In this document: in pieces, positions 10,842 to 21,633 of the stretch
How the letters are laid out: every line of letters begins with the position of its first letter
How positions within the stretch are numbered: the first letter of the stretch is position 1
Assembly (NCBI GenBank): GCA_028583415.1
Contig: CM053270.1
Coordinates: 5,774,342 to 5,838,341 of the forward strand
From: Protea cynaroides
Lineage: Eukaryota; Streptophyta; Magnoliopsida; Proteales; Proteaceae
DNA length: 64,000 nt
Direction: 5' to 3'
Translations under genes and position numbers: made by a program
The notes under the pieces: generated by a model
Databases searched by the model: none
Seen by the model: the letters and a program-made list of their open reading frames with translations, nothing else
Told to the model about the DNA's origin: nothing

Positions 10842-11272
10842 GTATCGTACCTATTAATGGCTTACCCGCTAGAGTACTCTTTGTTTCTGGAGCTACTCAT
10901 TCTTTTATGTCTGTATCTTTTGAAAAGAAGTTAAATCTACCCCTCAAACCTTTAGACTACAAACTTTTTGTACGATCACCTATGGGATTAGAAGTGCAAC
11001 TAGACAAAGGTTATGGACCATGTCCAGTTCTTATCGGCGAGAAGATTTTGGATGCAACCATAATTTAATTCGAGATGGCAAACTTTGACGTTATCTTGGG
11101 AATGGATTGGTTAGCTCAGCACTCCGCAAACCTATAATGTGTGGGAAAAAAACTGACATTTAAAGACAAGGAAGGAGTAGAGTTTAGTTTTGTGGGAACA
11201 AAACTTCCCCATAAACGAAAGCTCACCCTCTCTGCATTAAAGGCTAGAAAATGCCTCAAGAAAGGAGGAGTT
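10842..11272 (+). pseudogene. pol: pol 5' fragment: protease region (A)
   Basis: Begins VPINGLPARVLF and continues through the aspartic protease to the region before RT. The active-site triad is altered: where B and E have DSGA this copy has VSGA, so catalytic Asp is gone. Stops occur further on (for example near 11066 and 11135). At about 11272 the coding sequence breaks off at the junction with element C. RT, RNase H and integrase are absent. Confidence 0.8.
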
Positions 11273-13064
11273 GCCTTACCTGGATGGTATTGGATGTCAC
11301 AATCATAATCTTTTAATAGTTCCAGCCATCTCCTCTGTCTTATATTCAGGTCCTTCTGAGTGAAAAGGTAAGTTAAGCTCTTGTGATCTGACTTAATCTG
11401 AAACTTTTCGCCATAAAGGTAGTGTCTCCAAGTCTTGATTGCGTGAATGAACCGCTGCTAACTCTAGATCATGCATAGGATAGTTCTTCTCATGTTCTTT
11501 CAACTGTCTTGATGCGTAGGCAATCACCTGTTCTCCTTGCATCAACACATATCCAAGACCCAACACTGAGTTCGTATATAGGGTAAACGGTAAGCTTGGT
11601 GCTGGGATGGTCAAGATAGGTGCAAAAACTAGTCTGACTTCAAAGTTTGAAAGCACTTCTCGCACTCATCTATCCATATGAATTTTTCTCCCTTCTTGGT
11701 TAGTCTGGTAAGTGGAACGGCGATCCTTGTGTAATCTTCCACAAATCTTCTATAGTAACCAGCCAATCCAAGGAAACTACGTATCTCCGCAACTGACTTC
11801 GGTGCATCCCATCCTACGATAGCTACGATCTTACCTGGATCTACCTTGATACCGTCTTCAGATACTACATGGCCCAAGAAATCCACTTCCTTCAGTCAAA
11901 ATTCACACTTCTTGAACTTGACATAAAGCTTCTCCTTTCTCAGCCGTTGTAGGGCTGCTCTCAAATGTGTTGCATGAACCTCCCTATCCTTTGAGTAGAC
12001 CAATATGTCTTTGATGAATACAATGACCAAAGTGTCCAACATGTCATGAAACACTCGGTTCATTAGTTCCATGAACGACGCTGGAGCATTAGTCAACCCG
12101 AACGACATTACCAAGAACTCATAATGCCCATACCTTGTCTTGAAAGCAGTCTTTGGAATATCTCCTGTCTTGATCTTTAATTGGTGATACCCTGATCTAA
12201 GATCAATCTTTGAGAAAACCTTTGCACCCTACAACTGATCGAACAGATCATCAATCCTAGGCAAAGGATATCAATTCTTGATGGTTAACTTGTTCAGCTC
12301 TCGGTAGTCGATACATAGTCGTACACTACCGTCCTTCTTCTTGACGAACAATACAGGTGCTCCCCATGGTGATATGCTTGGTCGTATGAAACCCTTATCT
12401 AGTAGTTCTTGTAATTGGGTCTTCAACTCCTTTAATTCGGTAGGGGCCATCCTGTACAGTGCTTTAGACACCGGTGCCGACCCTGTCATCAGGTCTATTA
12501 CAAACTCTGTAGCCCTGTCTGGAGGTAAACCTGGGAGATCTTCTGGAAATACATCTGGAAACTCTCGTACCATATCTAGATCTTCCATCTTTGGCACCTC
12601 GGCAGTCATGTCGACTACAGACACTAAGTAACCCACTCCTCCCTTCTCCAAGCATCTCTTAGCTTTTAGGGCAGAGAGGATCAGCTTTCGCTTCCTAGGT
12701 AACTTGGTCCCAGTGAAGCTAAACTCCTTTCCCTTCTCATCTTTAAGCACAAGTTTTCTTTCACCACATAATAAACTAGCTGAATGATGGCCTAGCCAAT
12801 CCATTCCCAAGATGACGTCAAAGTCTGCCATCTCGAGTTGAACCAGATTTGCTTCTAGGTTTCGGCCCTCAATACTAACTGTACACGGCCCATAATATTC
12901 ATTCAACACCACTTCGACTCCCAACAGAGAGCGAACTATCAAGTTTGGGTTTAAATGATTGACAGGTAATTCCATTCGCTTTCCAAAAGAAATAGAAAAA
13001 AAGGAGTGCGTGGCCCCAGAGTCAAAGAGTACTCTGGCAGGTATACCAGCTATATTTACAGTTC
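11273..13064 (-). pseudogene. pol: pol fragment: protease, RT, part of RNase H (C)
   Basis: Read leftward from 13064. The protease motif FDSGA is intact near 13020. An open frame of 234 codons (12975-12271) covers the end of protease and the start of RT and ends at a CGA-to-TGA stop just after ELNKLTIKN. RT continues in 12114-11896, where the catalytic FIDD motif reads FIKD, so polymerase activity would be lost. RNase H follows (11886-11393). The fragment ends at the junction at 11272. Frameshifts and stops separate the pieces. Confidence 0.85.
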
Positions 13065-13144
13065 CTGAAAATTAATTATCCCTTAGTTCTACATGCTCAC
13101 ACACAATAAAACAGTAAGCCAAATAGGTAGGGATGGAATCATAC
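13065..13144 (-). other. Predicted gag-pro intron, 80 bp (C)
   Basis: On the minus strand GTCACTG/GTATGATTCC to AATTTTCAG/GAACTG. It contains GAGCATGTAGAACTAAGG, the same internal phrase as in A, B, D and E. Removal joins gag to protease in frame. Confidence 0.6.
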
Positions 13145-14432
13145 CAGTGACCACATCAGGTGATGCGGCTGCCTCTTCAGTGGTGACTGCGAATACCTTT
13201 CCTTGCTGTAGCAGTTGCTTCCTAGGTAGAGTGCAAGTCTTTGCTTAATGACCCAGTTGCTGAAAGTTGAAACATTTAACATTCGGGTTCTATCTAGCAA
13301 ACTGTGATGATGGTGGTGCAGTAGTGTTCCTTGCAGGCACCACAGTGGACTGAGCCCTGTATGGGCGAAATGGTCTAGTATTGCCTCCACCTGAAGTCTC
13401 AGTAGCAGGCCTCTTCAGTCCCCTATTCTGAGCAAAGAAAATGTCTCTTTGACTGGATTCAATTACCCTGGCAATCTATACAGCCTCATTATATACCTTT
13501 TTCTCCAAACCCAAGACGTGCTCTCGGATACTGCCTCGCAATCCCATAGTGAACCTACGAGTCTTGGTTTCTTCTTCTTGCATGCTTGCCGGGGCAAAGA
13601 AAAATAGTTCTTCATACCTTTGCTGGTAAGCATCAACAGTCGACTAGGATTGCTGCAGGTTGAGGAATTCCTTCTCCATTTGATCTCTAAAGCTCTTTGG
13701 AAAATACTTATCAAAGAAAGCCCCCTTAAATATCTCCCAATTAATCTGAGTATGCTTTGTCTCCAAGTATGCCCAGGTAGAATTCCACCAGGCGTTTGCA
13801 TCTTCCTTGAGCATGTGCGTAGCAAACAACACCTTCTCATCCTCTGTACAAGTCATCAGATGAAAATTCTTCTCCATCTTAGTAACCCACTGTGCAGGCC
13901 ATAGTGGTTTTCCTGGTTTTCCTGTGAAGGTAGGGGGTTTCAGCTTCAAGAACTTATCTACTACTCAGCTTAGGTCATTCTGCCCCTGTGCATTGGTTCC
14001 ATACCATGGTGGTGGGTACATATAGATTCTGTGGTAAGCAGATGACGATGGAAATTGTTGTGGTGGTTGTAGATTCTGTCCTTGGCCCATCGGCCCCGTA
14101 CTACCGTCCATTGGCAGTGTGGTGTCATTTCTTCCAGACTCAGGCGTACCTTCTCTAGGGATATATCCCGGTGGCCTGAACATCTTCAGCATCTCATTTA
14201 GGAACACCTTCTGTTGAGCTTCCATCTGATAAACCAAATTTGTTACAATTGTCTCCGAGTTTGTGTGAAGAGGGCCTGGCAAATTTGTTGGTGCCCTGGG
14301 GATCTGCCCTTCTCTACTCTTCGGATTCAGGTTTTGCTCTTCAACCGATCCTGTTTCCACATTTTCCTTAGCTTGGCGCACCCTAGAGTGGTGACGCCTT
14401 CGTGAGCCTCTACGACCATTTCCGCCTGCCAT
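13145..14432 (-). pseudogene. gag: gag, decayed (C)
   Basis: Starts at ATG 14432 with MAGGNGRRGSRRRHHS, a basic N-terminus. After 155 codons a stop breaks the frame (13965). The Retrotrans_gag core is in 13949-13644 (KPLWPAQWV, EDEKVLFATHMLKEDANAWW). A C-terminal part follows in other frames. The zinc knuckle near 13236-13275 is damaged: the second Cys is Phe and a stop follows the His. An acceptor-like ATCCAAACAG lies upstream at about 14447. The core clearly differs from the A/B/E family core but aligns with D and F. Confidence 0.8.
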
Positions 14433-14589
14433 CTCAGCCTAGTCTGTTTGGATATGAGAAGAAGACATAACACATGAGATACATTCGAATAATCATAATA
14501 GTGTTAGTCTTTCACAATTCAAGGCAAAAAATAGTAACGGAAACTTAAATTGGAAATTTTAAAATTTTTCCCAAAATTTTTCCGGCTTC

Positions 14590-14853
14590 ATATAGTTGTT
14601 CGGTCGCAACATACCGATCGCTACTCTGTAGAATATGAGGCGACCGGTATAGTCGACCGGTCAGGATTTATCTCCTGACCGAGAGGTACCGGTCAACATA
14701 CCTGGGGGGTACCGGTCGACCGATATGGGCAAAACCATTTACCGGTATGCCCAAAATCCTCTTTAAAATCGGGAAAAGTGAGATTTTTGTCACTTTTCCT
14801 TTCTTCTTTCTCTCCAGTGGTGATTCCTCTCTAGCTCTTTTAGTTGCTACAGT
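14590..14853 (+). promoter_or_regulatory. aORF promoter-like region with ACCGGT cluster (C)
   Basis: 14590-14755 holds repeated ACCGGT/CGACCGGTAT elements. They are followed by TTTAAAATCGGGAAAAGTG, a CT-rich tract, and TAGTTGCTACAGTCC at 14841-14855, the block conserved before all aORF introns. The order (motif cluster, TTTAAAATC, CT-rich, GTTGCTACAGT) suggests a promoter and transcription start for the aORF. Confidence 0.5.
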
Positions 14854-14912
14854 CCGACCGGTGATCTTAAAAGCCATTTTCTTCTGATCAAGACCTAGAA
14901 CATCGCCTCCAA

Positions 14913-15342
14913 GTAAGTTCCTTCCTTCCATTCATCATTTTTACATCGTTTCTCTATGGTTCCAAGCCCAAAAAGTAGGGTTTTCTTTGTCTAGGAGATT
15001 CTAACTGTAGGAATTCTTTTCCTTCGGCTTAAATTGGGTTTAGGGACCTCTATGAGAAAAAGCCCTCAACCAATTTGAGGTTCCACCGAAGGTTTTAGAA
15101 AAAAATCAAATTTTTAAGTTTGTAACCTAGGTTTTTACCAAAAATCAAAATTTTCTTATAATTTCCAAAATTTCTTGTTTTTTTGATGTATACTTGGTTT
15201 CCATGAAGTGTTTGGGGGTTACGTAAGTCCTCCTCCCTAGGTTTTGGGTGAGTTCGAGGCTTTTGCTTAATTTGCTGTCATTATGCTGCCGAAATTTCAA
15301 AAATTTCTAACCAATTTCTCATTATTTGTCTTTGTTTTGAAG
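14913..15342 (+). other. Predicted 5'-UTR intron of aORF (C)
   Basis: Donor CCTCCAA/GTAAGTTCC and acceptor TTTGTTTTGAAG bracket 430 bp ending 5 bp before the aORF ATG. The intron carries AAGCCCTCAACC...TTTGAGGTT and the CCTCCCTAGGTTTTGGGTGAG motif shared with the other elements. Confidence 0.6.
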
Positions 15343-15347
15343 TTTCA

Positions 15348-16577
15348 ATGTCTCAACGTAGAGGTGCCGACAAACACTCATATGGTCTTGGCATGCACCT
15401 TCCTCACCCACCGGTTCCACAGCTCGATGAGCGGTGGTTTCGCTCCGAGGCCGCACAAGCCCGCTTCCCTTGGTTTGACGAGAAAAATATTGAGTCAGGA
15501 CGACGTGTAAACCTGGAGCAGTTACAGCGGTTTGATATTGAAGCCACTTTTGGCAGACTTGGTTGGTTGCCTGTCATCACTATACTGTGACCACCCGCCC
15601 CAACCTCGTCAAACATTTCTACGCCAACCTAGAGGTCGAGGGAAATGTTAACGACTTCAGCCGTGGTAGGGACCTCCACATCACCAGTTTTGTCAAGGGT
15701 GTTCCCATATCCTTTGACACTCACCAGCTTGTTGATCTTTTGGGGATACCCAATGATGGTGACTTGGTGTACTGTGCCCCCAAAGTGAAAGGGCTTTCTC
15801 CCTGAGGATCTGCGCCAGGAGACTTTAGAGCAGATACTTAACCCTAGAGCGCCTATGAAGGTTGCTAGCTTGAGACCTGTGCCTCGGGTATATTGCCGCA
15901 TCATCCAGCACAATATCGTGCCTCAGAGCGGCCATTACAGTGAGTTGTCTTAGCTCACTCAGTATTTGACCTACTGTGTCTGCACTGGGGAGCAGGTCTG
16001 TCTTCCCTACATCATCATCAGGACCATGCGTCAGGCTACTCTGTCCGATCGGGCCAGTAACCTTCCATATGGCCGACTCATCACCACTCTTCTGTAGTAA
16101 TTACGAGTAGACATGAGAGGTGAGACTCCGGTTGAGGATACCATGACCTCTGACATCGACTGCGATGCCATCATTCGGATGCAAATGGACAACCTACCGA
16201 TCAGAGATGAGGAGTTGGACGCTCGCCCTCGCCCACTTAGGAGGGTAGCAGCCACGGCAGTAGTAGCAGCAGTAGCCAATGCGATTCATGCAACAGAGGC
16301 AGGGGGTGATGATGGGGGTGGCGATGATCAGATGGAGGATGTTCCAGTGCCAGCACCACAGTCGACACATGTAGCGGGACCATCTCAGCCTCCTCTTGAT
16401 ACCGTGATAGGTATGTTCATGGAGCTTCGGGATGCTTAGCATGAGATGAGCCGTGACTTGGGGCGCCTTGCTCGCAGCCTCAGAGTCACTCAGGAGCAGG
16501 TGCACTGGCTCAGGGTCGCCTATGAGCGTGATTATGAAATTCCCAACCCTATTCCTCCTATGCCCCCAACCCCATGA
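15348..16577 (+). pseudogene. Antisense accessory gene aORF, frameshifted (C)
   Basis: Starts at ATG 15348 (MSQRRGADKHSYG) and ends at TGA 16575-16577 after PIPPMPPTP. Blocks: RFDIEATFGRLGWLPVIT (first frame, to about 15590), then after a frameshift LVKHFYANLEVEG, ITSFVKGVPISFDTHQLVDL, LGIPNDGDLVYCAP (to 15805), then in further frames RVYCRIIQHNIVPQSGHY, NLPYGRLITTLL, an alanine-rich acidic linker and a C-terminal segment with TQEQVHWLRVAYERDY. Same family as the A, B, D, E and F aORFs. At least two frameshifts and a few stops disable it. Orientation is opposite to C's gag-pol. Confidence 0.8.
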
Positions 16578-16891
16578 TAGACTTCTTATTTTTTTCACTC
16601 TCTAATATGGTTATATAATATGATAACTATCCGGCTTGTGGACTGTACCCTGTGGCACCATTAACTCAAGATACACTTTAATATTTTAATAGAAGTTTAT
16701 GATTTTCTTTTCTCACTAGAGTATGTCTTTTTATTAATTCCACAATTAGTATAGTATATTATGCTCTTTCGTATTTAGTCTTAGGCATCAAACAATACTT
16801 AAAGTGTGTTCTTATTAAGACTTTTAATTTTTCCTATCTCAGTTCATCGACTTAGTTAAGTGCAATATGGTTAGTTGGACAGAGCCTAAGA
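16578..16891. other. Leader between aORF and PBS (C)
   Basis: Non-coding. Holds CTATCCGGCTTGTGGACTGT (16627-16646), the conserved stem-forming leader motif, and a second conserved block near 16800-16850 (GTGTGTTCTTATTAAGAC and CCTATCTCAG) also seen in A, B, D and F. On the sense strand this is the first 300 bases after the PBS. Confidence 0.45.
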
Positions 16892-16903
16892 GCTTTGATA
16901 CCA
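16892..16903 (-). promoter_or_regulatory. PBS, initiator tRNA-Met (C)
   Basis: Minus strand reads TGGTATCAAAGC, one change from TGGTATCAGAGC, three bases inside the LTR end at 16907. Confidence 0.8.
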
Positions 16904-16906
16904 AGT

Positions 16907-17687
16907 TGTCACACCCCAATTCCGGTTGAACCAGAAGTGTGAGTGAATTGTCACTGAACCAACGGTTCACACCAGGATCTCAATAAGACCATGTCCACTC
17001 ATACAAACCATTGCACATAACCACAATCAGATTATAATAAATACAATGGAAGTCTTAAATAAAATGAACTGAGTAATCTATTGATAAATTTAAATAAAAT
17101 ATTCAATTATTTTAAATAACCAAAACTTAAATAATATCTTTACATCAACTTCATCTCAACTGAAAATAATTAAAATAAATAAAATAAAATCCTAGAGATA
17201 CACGCAGAAAGGGCACTCGCATCAAGCGTCTTGCTCGTCCTCTCTTGGCTGCACATCCAAAGCCACGCCTCCATACACCGGCGCGTTCATGTAATCATCC
17301 ACCGTATAACCTGCATCAACATCTAAAAACATGTATATATACAAGGGTGTGCTCACAACTTAGCTCAGTAAGACAATCAGACAATGCAACAAATATATGC
17401 ATGAGTAACAATCACATTATGGTCTGGTTTAAGTTTGCAATGTGCTATAGAGAGGATTGGCGGCCACCGCACCTCTATACACGAGTGTGGAAGCCTCCTA
17501 ATGGATCAAACACCACTATCATCCCACATGCACCCACCATGGAATAGAGATAGAGCTAAGGCGTCCAGATCAAACACCACCAACACCTCCCATGATACTC
17601 TACCCATACCAACACGTAAGCCCCTATTGGCAAGGGCTTGCAAACTGGGCTTGCAACTAACCAATCCTATATGTCATCACATTAGGC
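16907..17687 (-). repeat. Element C 5' LTR, inner part
   Basis: Begins (plus strand) TGTCACACCCCAATTCC and aligns by eye with D's LTR from 39832 to about 40617. It carries the exon-like segment (17192-17321), with a stop just before CECPFCVYL, and the GATAGAGCTA motif. It stops at 17687, where plus-strand integrase sequence of the B family begins. The missing continuation appears at 30999-31724 after a loss of roughly 0.7 kb. Confidence 0.75.
17192..17321 (-). other. LTR-embedded exon-like segment (C)
   Basis: After GATGTTGATGCAG the frame reads DAGYTVDDYMNAPVYGG and ends CECPFCVYL-stop. One internal TGA precedes CEC, and it is one codon shorter than the 42-codon form elsewhere. It is the same segment as in the other LTRs. 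Confidence 0.45.
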
Positions 17688-19141
17688 CTTACCTAAGGAC
17701 GGTGCAAGAGGACATTGAGAAAGGTAGGACTATCCCTGAGTTTACCTTGGACGAAGAAAAGGTACTGAAGTACAAATGAAGAATATGTGTACCGAAAACA
17801 GAAAGCTTGGACATTAGACACCGACTGATGAAAGAAGCCCATACCACTATCTATTCGATACATCCTGGAAGTACAAAAATGTATCATGATTTAAATAAAT
17901 TATATTGGTGGCGAGGGATGAAAGCAGACGTAGCTAAGTTCGTGTCTCAATGCCTAAATTGTCAGAAAGTAAAGGCTGAACGACAAAGACCTGCAGGATT
18001 GTTACAGTCGTTACCAGAACCGGCATGAAAATGGGACTGCATCACTATGGACTTCGTCACAGGACTGCCATTGACTACTCGAGTAGTCGATGCAGTTTGG
18101 GTGATTGTAGACCGCTTGACTAAAACAGCTCGCTTTATACCTATTCGACCTCAGTCTACACAAGAGAGGTTAGCAAAGCTGTATGTGGATAATATAGTTC
18201 GACTACACGGGGTACCAGAGAGCATTGTGTCCGATAGAGATCCACGATTTACTTCCAAGTTTTGGGAAGGATTGGAAAAGGCTATGGGTACAACATTGAA
18301 GTTTAGTATCGCATTCCATCCACAGACAGATGGACAGTCAGAGCATACAATTCAGATTGTAGAAGACATGCTACGAGCATGTGTAATTGATTTTAAAGGA
18401 TCATGGGATGAAAAGTTACCACTGATCGAGTTTGTGTATAACAATAGCTATCAGGCTACTATACAGATGTCACCCTATGAGGCACTGTATGGTAGAAAAT
18501 ATCGAACTCCTTTGTTTTGGAATGAAGTTGGGGAACGTAGTCTCGTTGGACCAGAATTTGTTGAGGAGACTTGTCGAGTGGTAGACATTATCAAGGAAAG
18601 AGTGAGAACAGCTCAGAATCTTTAGAAGCAATATGCAGATACACGACGCAGAGATCTTGAGTTCGTCGTGGGTGATAAAGTATTCTTAAAGGTATCGCCT
18701 ATGCGAGGCCTGAAAGGGTTCGGACAGAAGGGGAAACTAAGTCCAAGATATGTCAAGCCATATGAGATCTTAGCCAAACATGGAAAAGTGGCTTATCACT
18801 TAGCACTACCCCCATCTATGTCAAGTGTACATGGCGTATTTCATATTTCCTTATTGAAGAAATATGTCAAGGATCCGACGCACGTTTTGACAATGGATCT
18901 ACCAGATTTAACTGAAGAATTAACCTTTGAAATAGCACCAACTGAGATTACTAGTTGAAAGGTGCAACGATTACGCAACCGTGATATCTATTATGTCAAG
19001 GTCACCTGGAGAAGCAGGGATATAGAAGAAGCCACATGGGAAGAAGAGAATGTTATGCGAAAGCAATACCCTCATTTGTTTAATTCAGAAGGTACGTACA
19101 ATTTCGAGGACAAAATTTTTATAAGTAGGGGGGAGTTGTAA
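17688..19141 (+). pseudogene. pol: pol 3' fragment: integrase and chromodomain (upstream B copy)
   Basis: Enters mid-pol just before the integrase HHCC domain and continues through the catalytic core (MDFVTGLP, VSDRDPRF, TDGQSEH), the GPY/F module and a chromodomain-like tail. It ends at TAA overlapping the next LTR. It is nearly the same as the corresponding part of B (27235-28691). Stops at TGA 17779, TGA 18028, TAG 18625 and TGA 18958 are mostly CGA, TGG or CAG transitions. The polypurine tract and LTR follow directly, so this is the tail of a second element that shares B's 5' LTR. Confidence 0.85.
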
Positions 19142-19486
19142 GACCCGTGTCAATCTAACCCGGTCTTACCACCTTGAACCAGGTCTACCCATCGTGGTCG
19201 AGCCAAATGGACCAAGTGCGTGAAGGAGATCGTGATCCCAGGTATTAAACTGACCCAAAAACACTCAAAAAGGGGTGAGGGTCGCACACCCAGTGAGGTG
19301 GGTTCGGCCCCCAGTACAAAGGTCAGACCCTCAGTTTTTAATCGGGGGTCGGACCAGGGGTCGACGGGATCATCGACCCCCTCATCGTCCCCCAGTTGCC
19401 GCCAGAAACAAAATTTGGGAAACTTTCCTAATTTCGGTTGGGCTCTTTCCTAATCTCAAAGGGGCTTATTTTAGGAGTTTCTACTC

Positions 19487-19495
19487 TATATAAAA
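19487..19495 (+). promoter_or_regulatory. TATA box of B 5' LTR
   Basis: TATATAAAA in CTACTCTATATAAAAGACG. Equivalent boxes lie at 29038 (B 3' LTR), 43814-43822 (E, minus), 31421 and 32121 (C and D, minus), and as TATTAATA at 53335 and 63824 (F, minus). Confidence 0.7.
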
Positions 19496-19631
19496 GACGA
19501 ACCTAAGCCTCTTTCACTCCTTTTAGAACCCTAATTGAATTGAGAGAAAGAGAAGAGAAGGAAGAGAAGGAGAAGAGAAGGAAAGTAGAGAAGAAAGCAA
19601 AAGGAGAAGAGTTTCAGAGAAAGAGTATTCT

Positions 19632-19645
19632 TCTCAGGTAAGAAT
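19632..19645 (+). other. LTR splice donor (B)
   Basis: TCTCAG/GTAAGAAT, exon end at 19637, about 140 bases after the TATA box. The same site is at 29188/29189 in the 3' LTR. Equivalent donors occur in E (CAG/GTATGG, near 43670), D (CAACG/GTAAGTG, near 41569) and F (ACCG/GTAAAG, near 53211). Confidence 0.55.
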
Positions 19646-20907
19646 ACTGATTCTATGTATTTTGTGAGACTTAGAATAGTTTAACTATGTTGTAGGAGAA
19701 ACCCAAACCATCAATCCATGGTTAAGTTTCAATGGAAACCTTGGAGGAGATCAATTAACCCATATGTTGAGTAAAGAGTAGTTCTAATCCATAAAAAGTG
19801 TATGGAATGGACTATGGAAGAAAGCCATAGAATTCAAACAAGGAAGAATGGATCAAAATATGAGAATATCGACCAAAACCACGGGGGGTCGCACGTGGGG
19901 TCGATGGTGCATCGACCCTACCTGACCCTGAGTATCAACCCCCAGTATTCGGGAAATCCAGAAAAAGGGTGGTCGCACCTAGGGTCGATGGACCCATCGA
20001 CCCTGGCAACGACCCTACTACAAGGGGTCGCAGTATACTGCTACCCTAGCATCGACCCGTCCTGCTACCCCTAGTTAACAGCAAGTTATAAAAATTGAAA
20101 TAAAATCTAATTAAATTCTATCGACTTTGTTAGGTCTTCTAGCAATACAATTTCAATATAAAGGTGATTCTTAAAGCTTGAAAGAGGATCTACTAGCAAG
20201 CTAAGGTGAGGAAACACGACCTAAACTAATTGATTAATAACAAACTATTTTTATTTTTCTTGAGTCCAATGCCATGCTTGATTCTATGCAAATATGCTTA
20301 TAATGTGCATACAACATGTCATCCAATATTTCTATTATTGTTTCATGCATATTTACTTTATGGTTTATAACATGATGATGATGATGATGATGATAGGAAT
20401 AGGCATGTGAATGTATATGTGTGGTTAGTGTACTTGATGCGAGCGAGTATCAGGGGGGTGTCATAGGCTGGGCCTCAGCACTCTAGCTCTATCTATAACT
20501 CAAGTCTTGTGCATTAACATCGTCATATCGCCTCAAGTCTGGTCTCGGTCCTTGTAGTCTTCGACTCTACCGAGGGGCCTTAGCTCTATCTCTATGGGCG
20601 TTCTGAGGGATACTGGGGTGAGGCCTTGGATGCACTGTTTGGCATTAGGATTGGTTAGTTGCGAGCCTAGTTTGCAAGCCCTCGCCAGCAGGGCCTTACG
20701 TGTTGGTATGGCACTGTACAGCAATAAACGGTTACCTTTGTTGTACAATGTTCATGGTAGGGTAGATGGGGACGACAATAAACATTAACCTTTGGGCGGG
20801 CTTCCACACCTTGTGTATAGAGGAGGGGTCAATAAATGTGACCTTTGACCTCCAACCCTTTCTATTGCATATTGCAAATTTTAAACCAGACCAAAGATAT
20901 GAATTGA

Positions 20908-21126
20908 ATGCATACATATGTATTGTTGCATTGTTTTGTTTGCTCACTGAGCCATGATATGTGCTCACCCTCTCGACGTCGAATATTTTTAGTTGATGAT
21001 GCAGGTACCACTGTTGAAGATTTTATCAATGCTCCTGTGTACGGACATATGGCGACGATTGAAGCTGAAGATGTAGAGGATACGCATGATTCCTCTTGCG
21101 AGTGCAACTCATGCGTATTCGTTTAG
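20908..21126 (+). CDS. LTR-embedded small ORF with CECxxC end (B 5' LTR)
   Basis: Seventy-two codons from ATG 20908. The first 29 are weakly conserved and may be intron or leader. From DAG (after GATGCAG, about 20998) the 42 codons to the stop match the other LTRs: TTVEDF, APVYGHMA, an acidic middle, then HDSSCECNSCVFV. No signal peptide or membrane segment is evident in the conserved part. The second copy of this LTR (30586-30713) keeps the 42 codons but has two CGA-to-TGA stops upstream, suggesting that only the acceptor-to-stop part was ever coding. It could be a terminal exon of a spliced LTR-driven transcript. Function unknown. Confidence 0.45.
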   Translation: MHTYVLLHCFVCSLSHDMCSPSRRRIFLVDDAGTTVEDFINAPVYGHMATIEAEDVEDTHDSSCECNSCVFV

Positions 21127-21414
21127 ATTTTCTTTATTTTTTTATTTGGATTTATTAAAGAGATATAAATGATATTTATTTATGTCTTAGTTGATACAGA
21201 ATAATTTGGTACTTAAATATGAATATCACATTTAGATTCCTCAGTTCATTTTATTATAAGAATTCCGCTATTGTGTATTTACTCTAATTATGAATGTGGA
21301 TGTATGGGGTTTAGATAACACGGATATAGCCTACTCGAGATCCTGGTTGAACCGTTGGTTTACTAGCGGTTCATCACACCATTTTGAATAGTATGGAATT
21401 GAGGTGTGACAACT

Positions 21415-21426
21415 TGGTATCAGAGC
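21415..21426 (+). promoter_or_regulatory. PBS, initiator tRNA-Met (B)
   Basis: TGGTATCAGAGC, three bases after the LTR end. Confidence 0.9.
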
Positions 21427-21633
21427 TTCTCAGGCCTTGTCCGCTAAACCAGCATACTTTCACGACAAATTGTGAACTGAGATAGGTTAAAAGTAAAAAC
21501 TGTAATATTAACACACTATAAGCACTAGTGCTGTTTGAAACCAAATTTGAAAAGAGAATAATGCATCTATTAAAGGAGAAACAATTTCAAATACAATGAG
21601 AGAGAAACAAACGTACATAAAAAGCTAAAGCAG

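Larger units (their letters stand above)
6137..11272 (+). mobile_element. Element A: truncated Tekay-like Ty3/gypsy element
   Basis: In order: the 3' part of a 5' LTR (to 7057), PBS (7061), antisense aORF (7339-8586), divergent control region, gag (from 9480), gag-pro intron, and the protease region up to about 11272. There the sequence switches abruptly to opposite-strand pol of element C. RNase H, integrase and the 3' LTR are missing. It belongs to the same family as B and E but differs visibly from both and carries many stops and frameshifts, so it looks older. The LTR is also truncated on its left. Confidence 0.85.
11272..17687 (-). mobile_element. Element C: internal fragment, ACCGGT family
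   Basis: Reading right to left: part of the 5' LTR (17687-16907), PBS, antisense aORF (+ strand, 15348-16577), control region, gag (14432-13145), gag-pro intron, and pol as far as RNase H (13064-11273). Integrase and 3' LTR are missing at the left junction. The outer part of its 5' LTR appears to continue at 30999-31724, on the far side of element B. Closest relative in the window is D. Confidence 0.8.
19137..21411 (+). repeat. Element B 5' LTR (shared)
   Basis: TGTAAGACCC...GGTGTGACA, 2275 bp, immediately after a polypurine tract and followed by PBS at 21415. Contents in order: GGGTCG/CATCGACCC cluster (19285-19395), TATATAAAA at 19487, GA-rich leader, splice donor at 19637/19638, second motif cluster (19885-20070), ATGATG run near 20370, GCTCTATCT repeats, and the exon-like segment ending at 21126. 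Confidence 0.9.

Noticed and set aside
11272..19136. The integrase fragment at 17688 being the missing 3' half of element A
   Set aside because: It is nearly the same as B, whereas A's remaining sequence differs clearly from B, so it belongs to a B-type copy.
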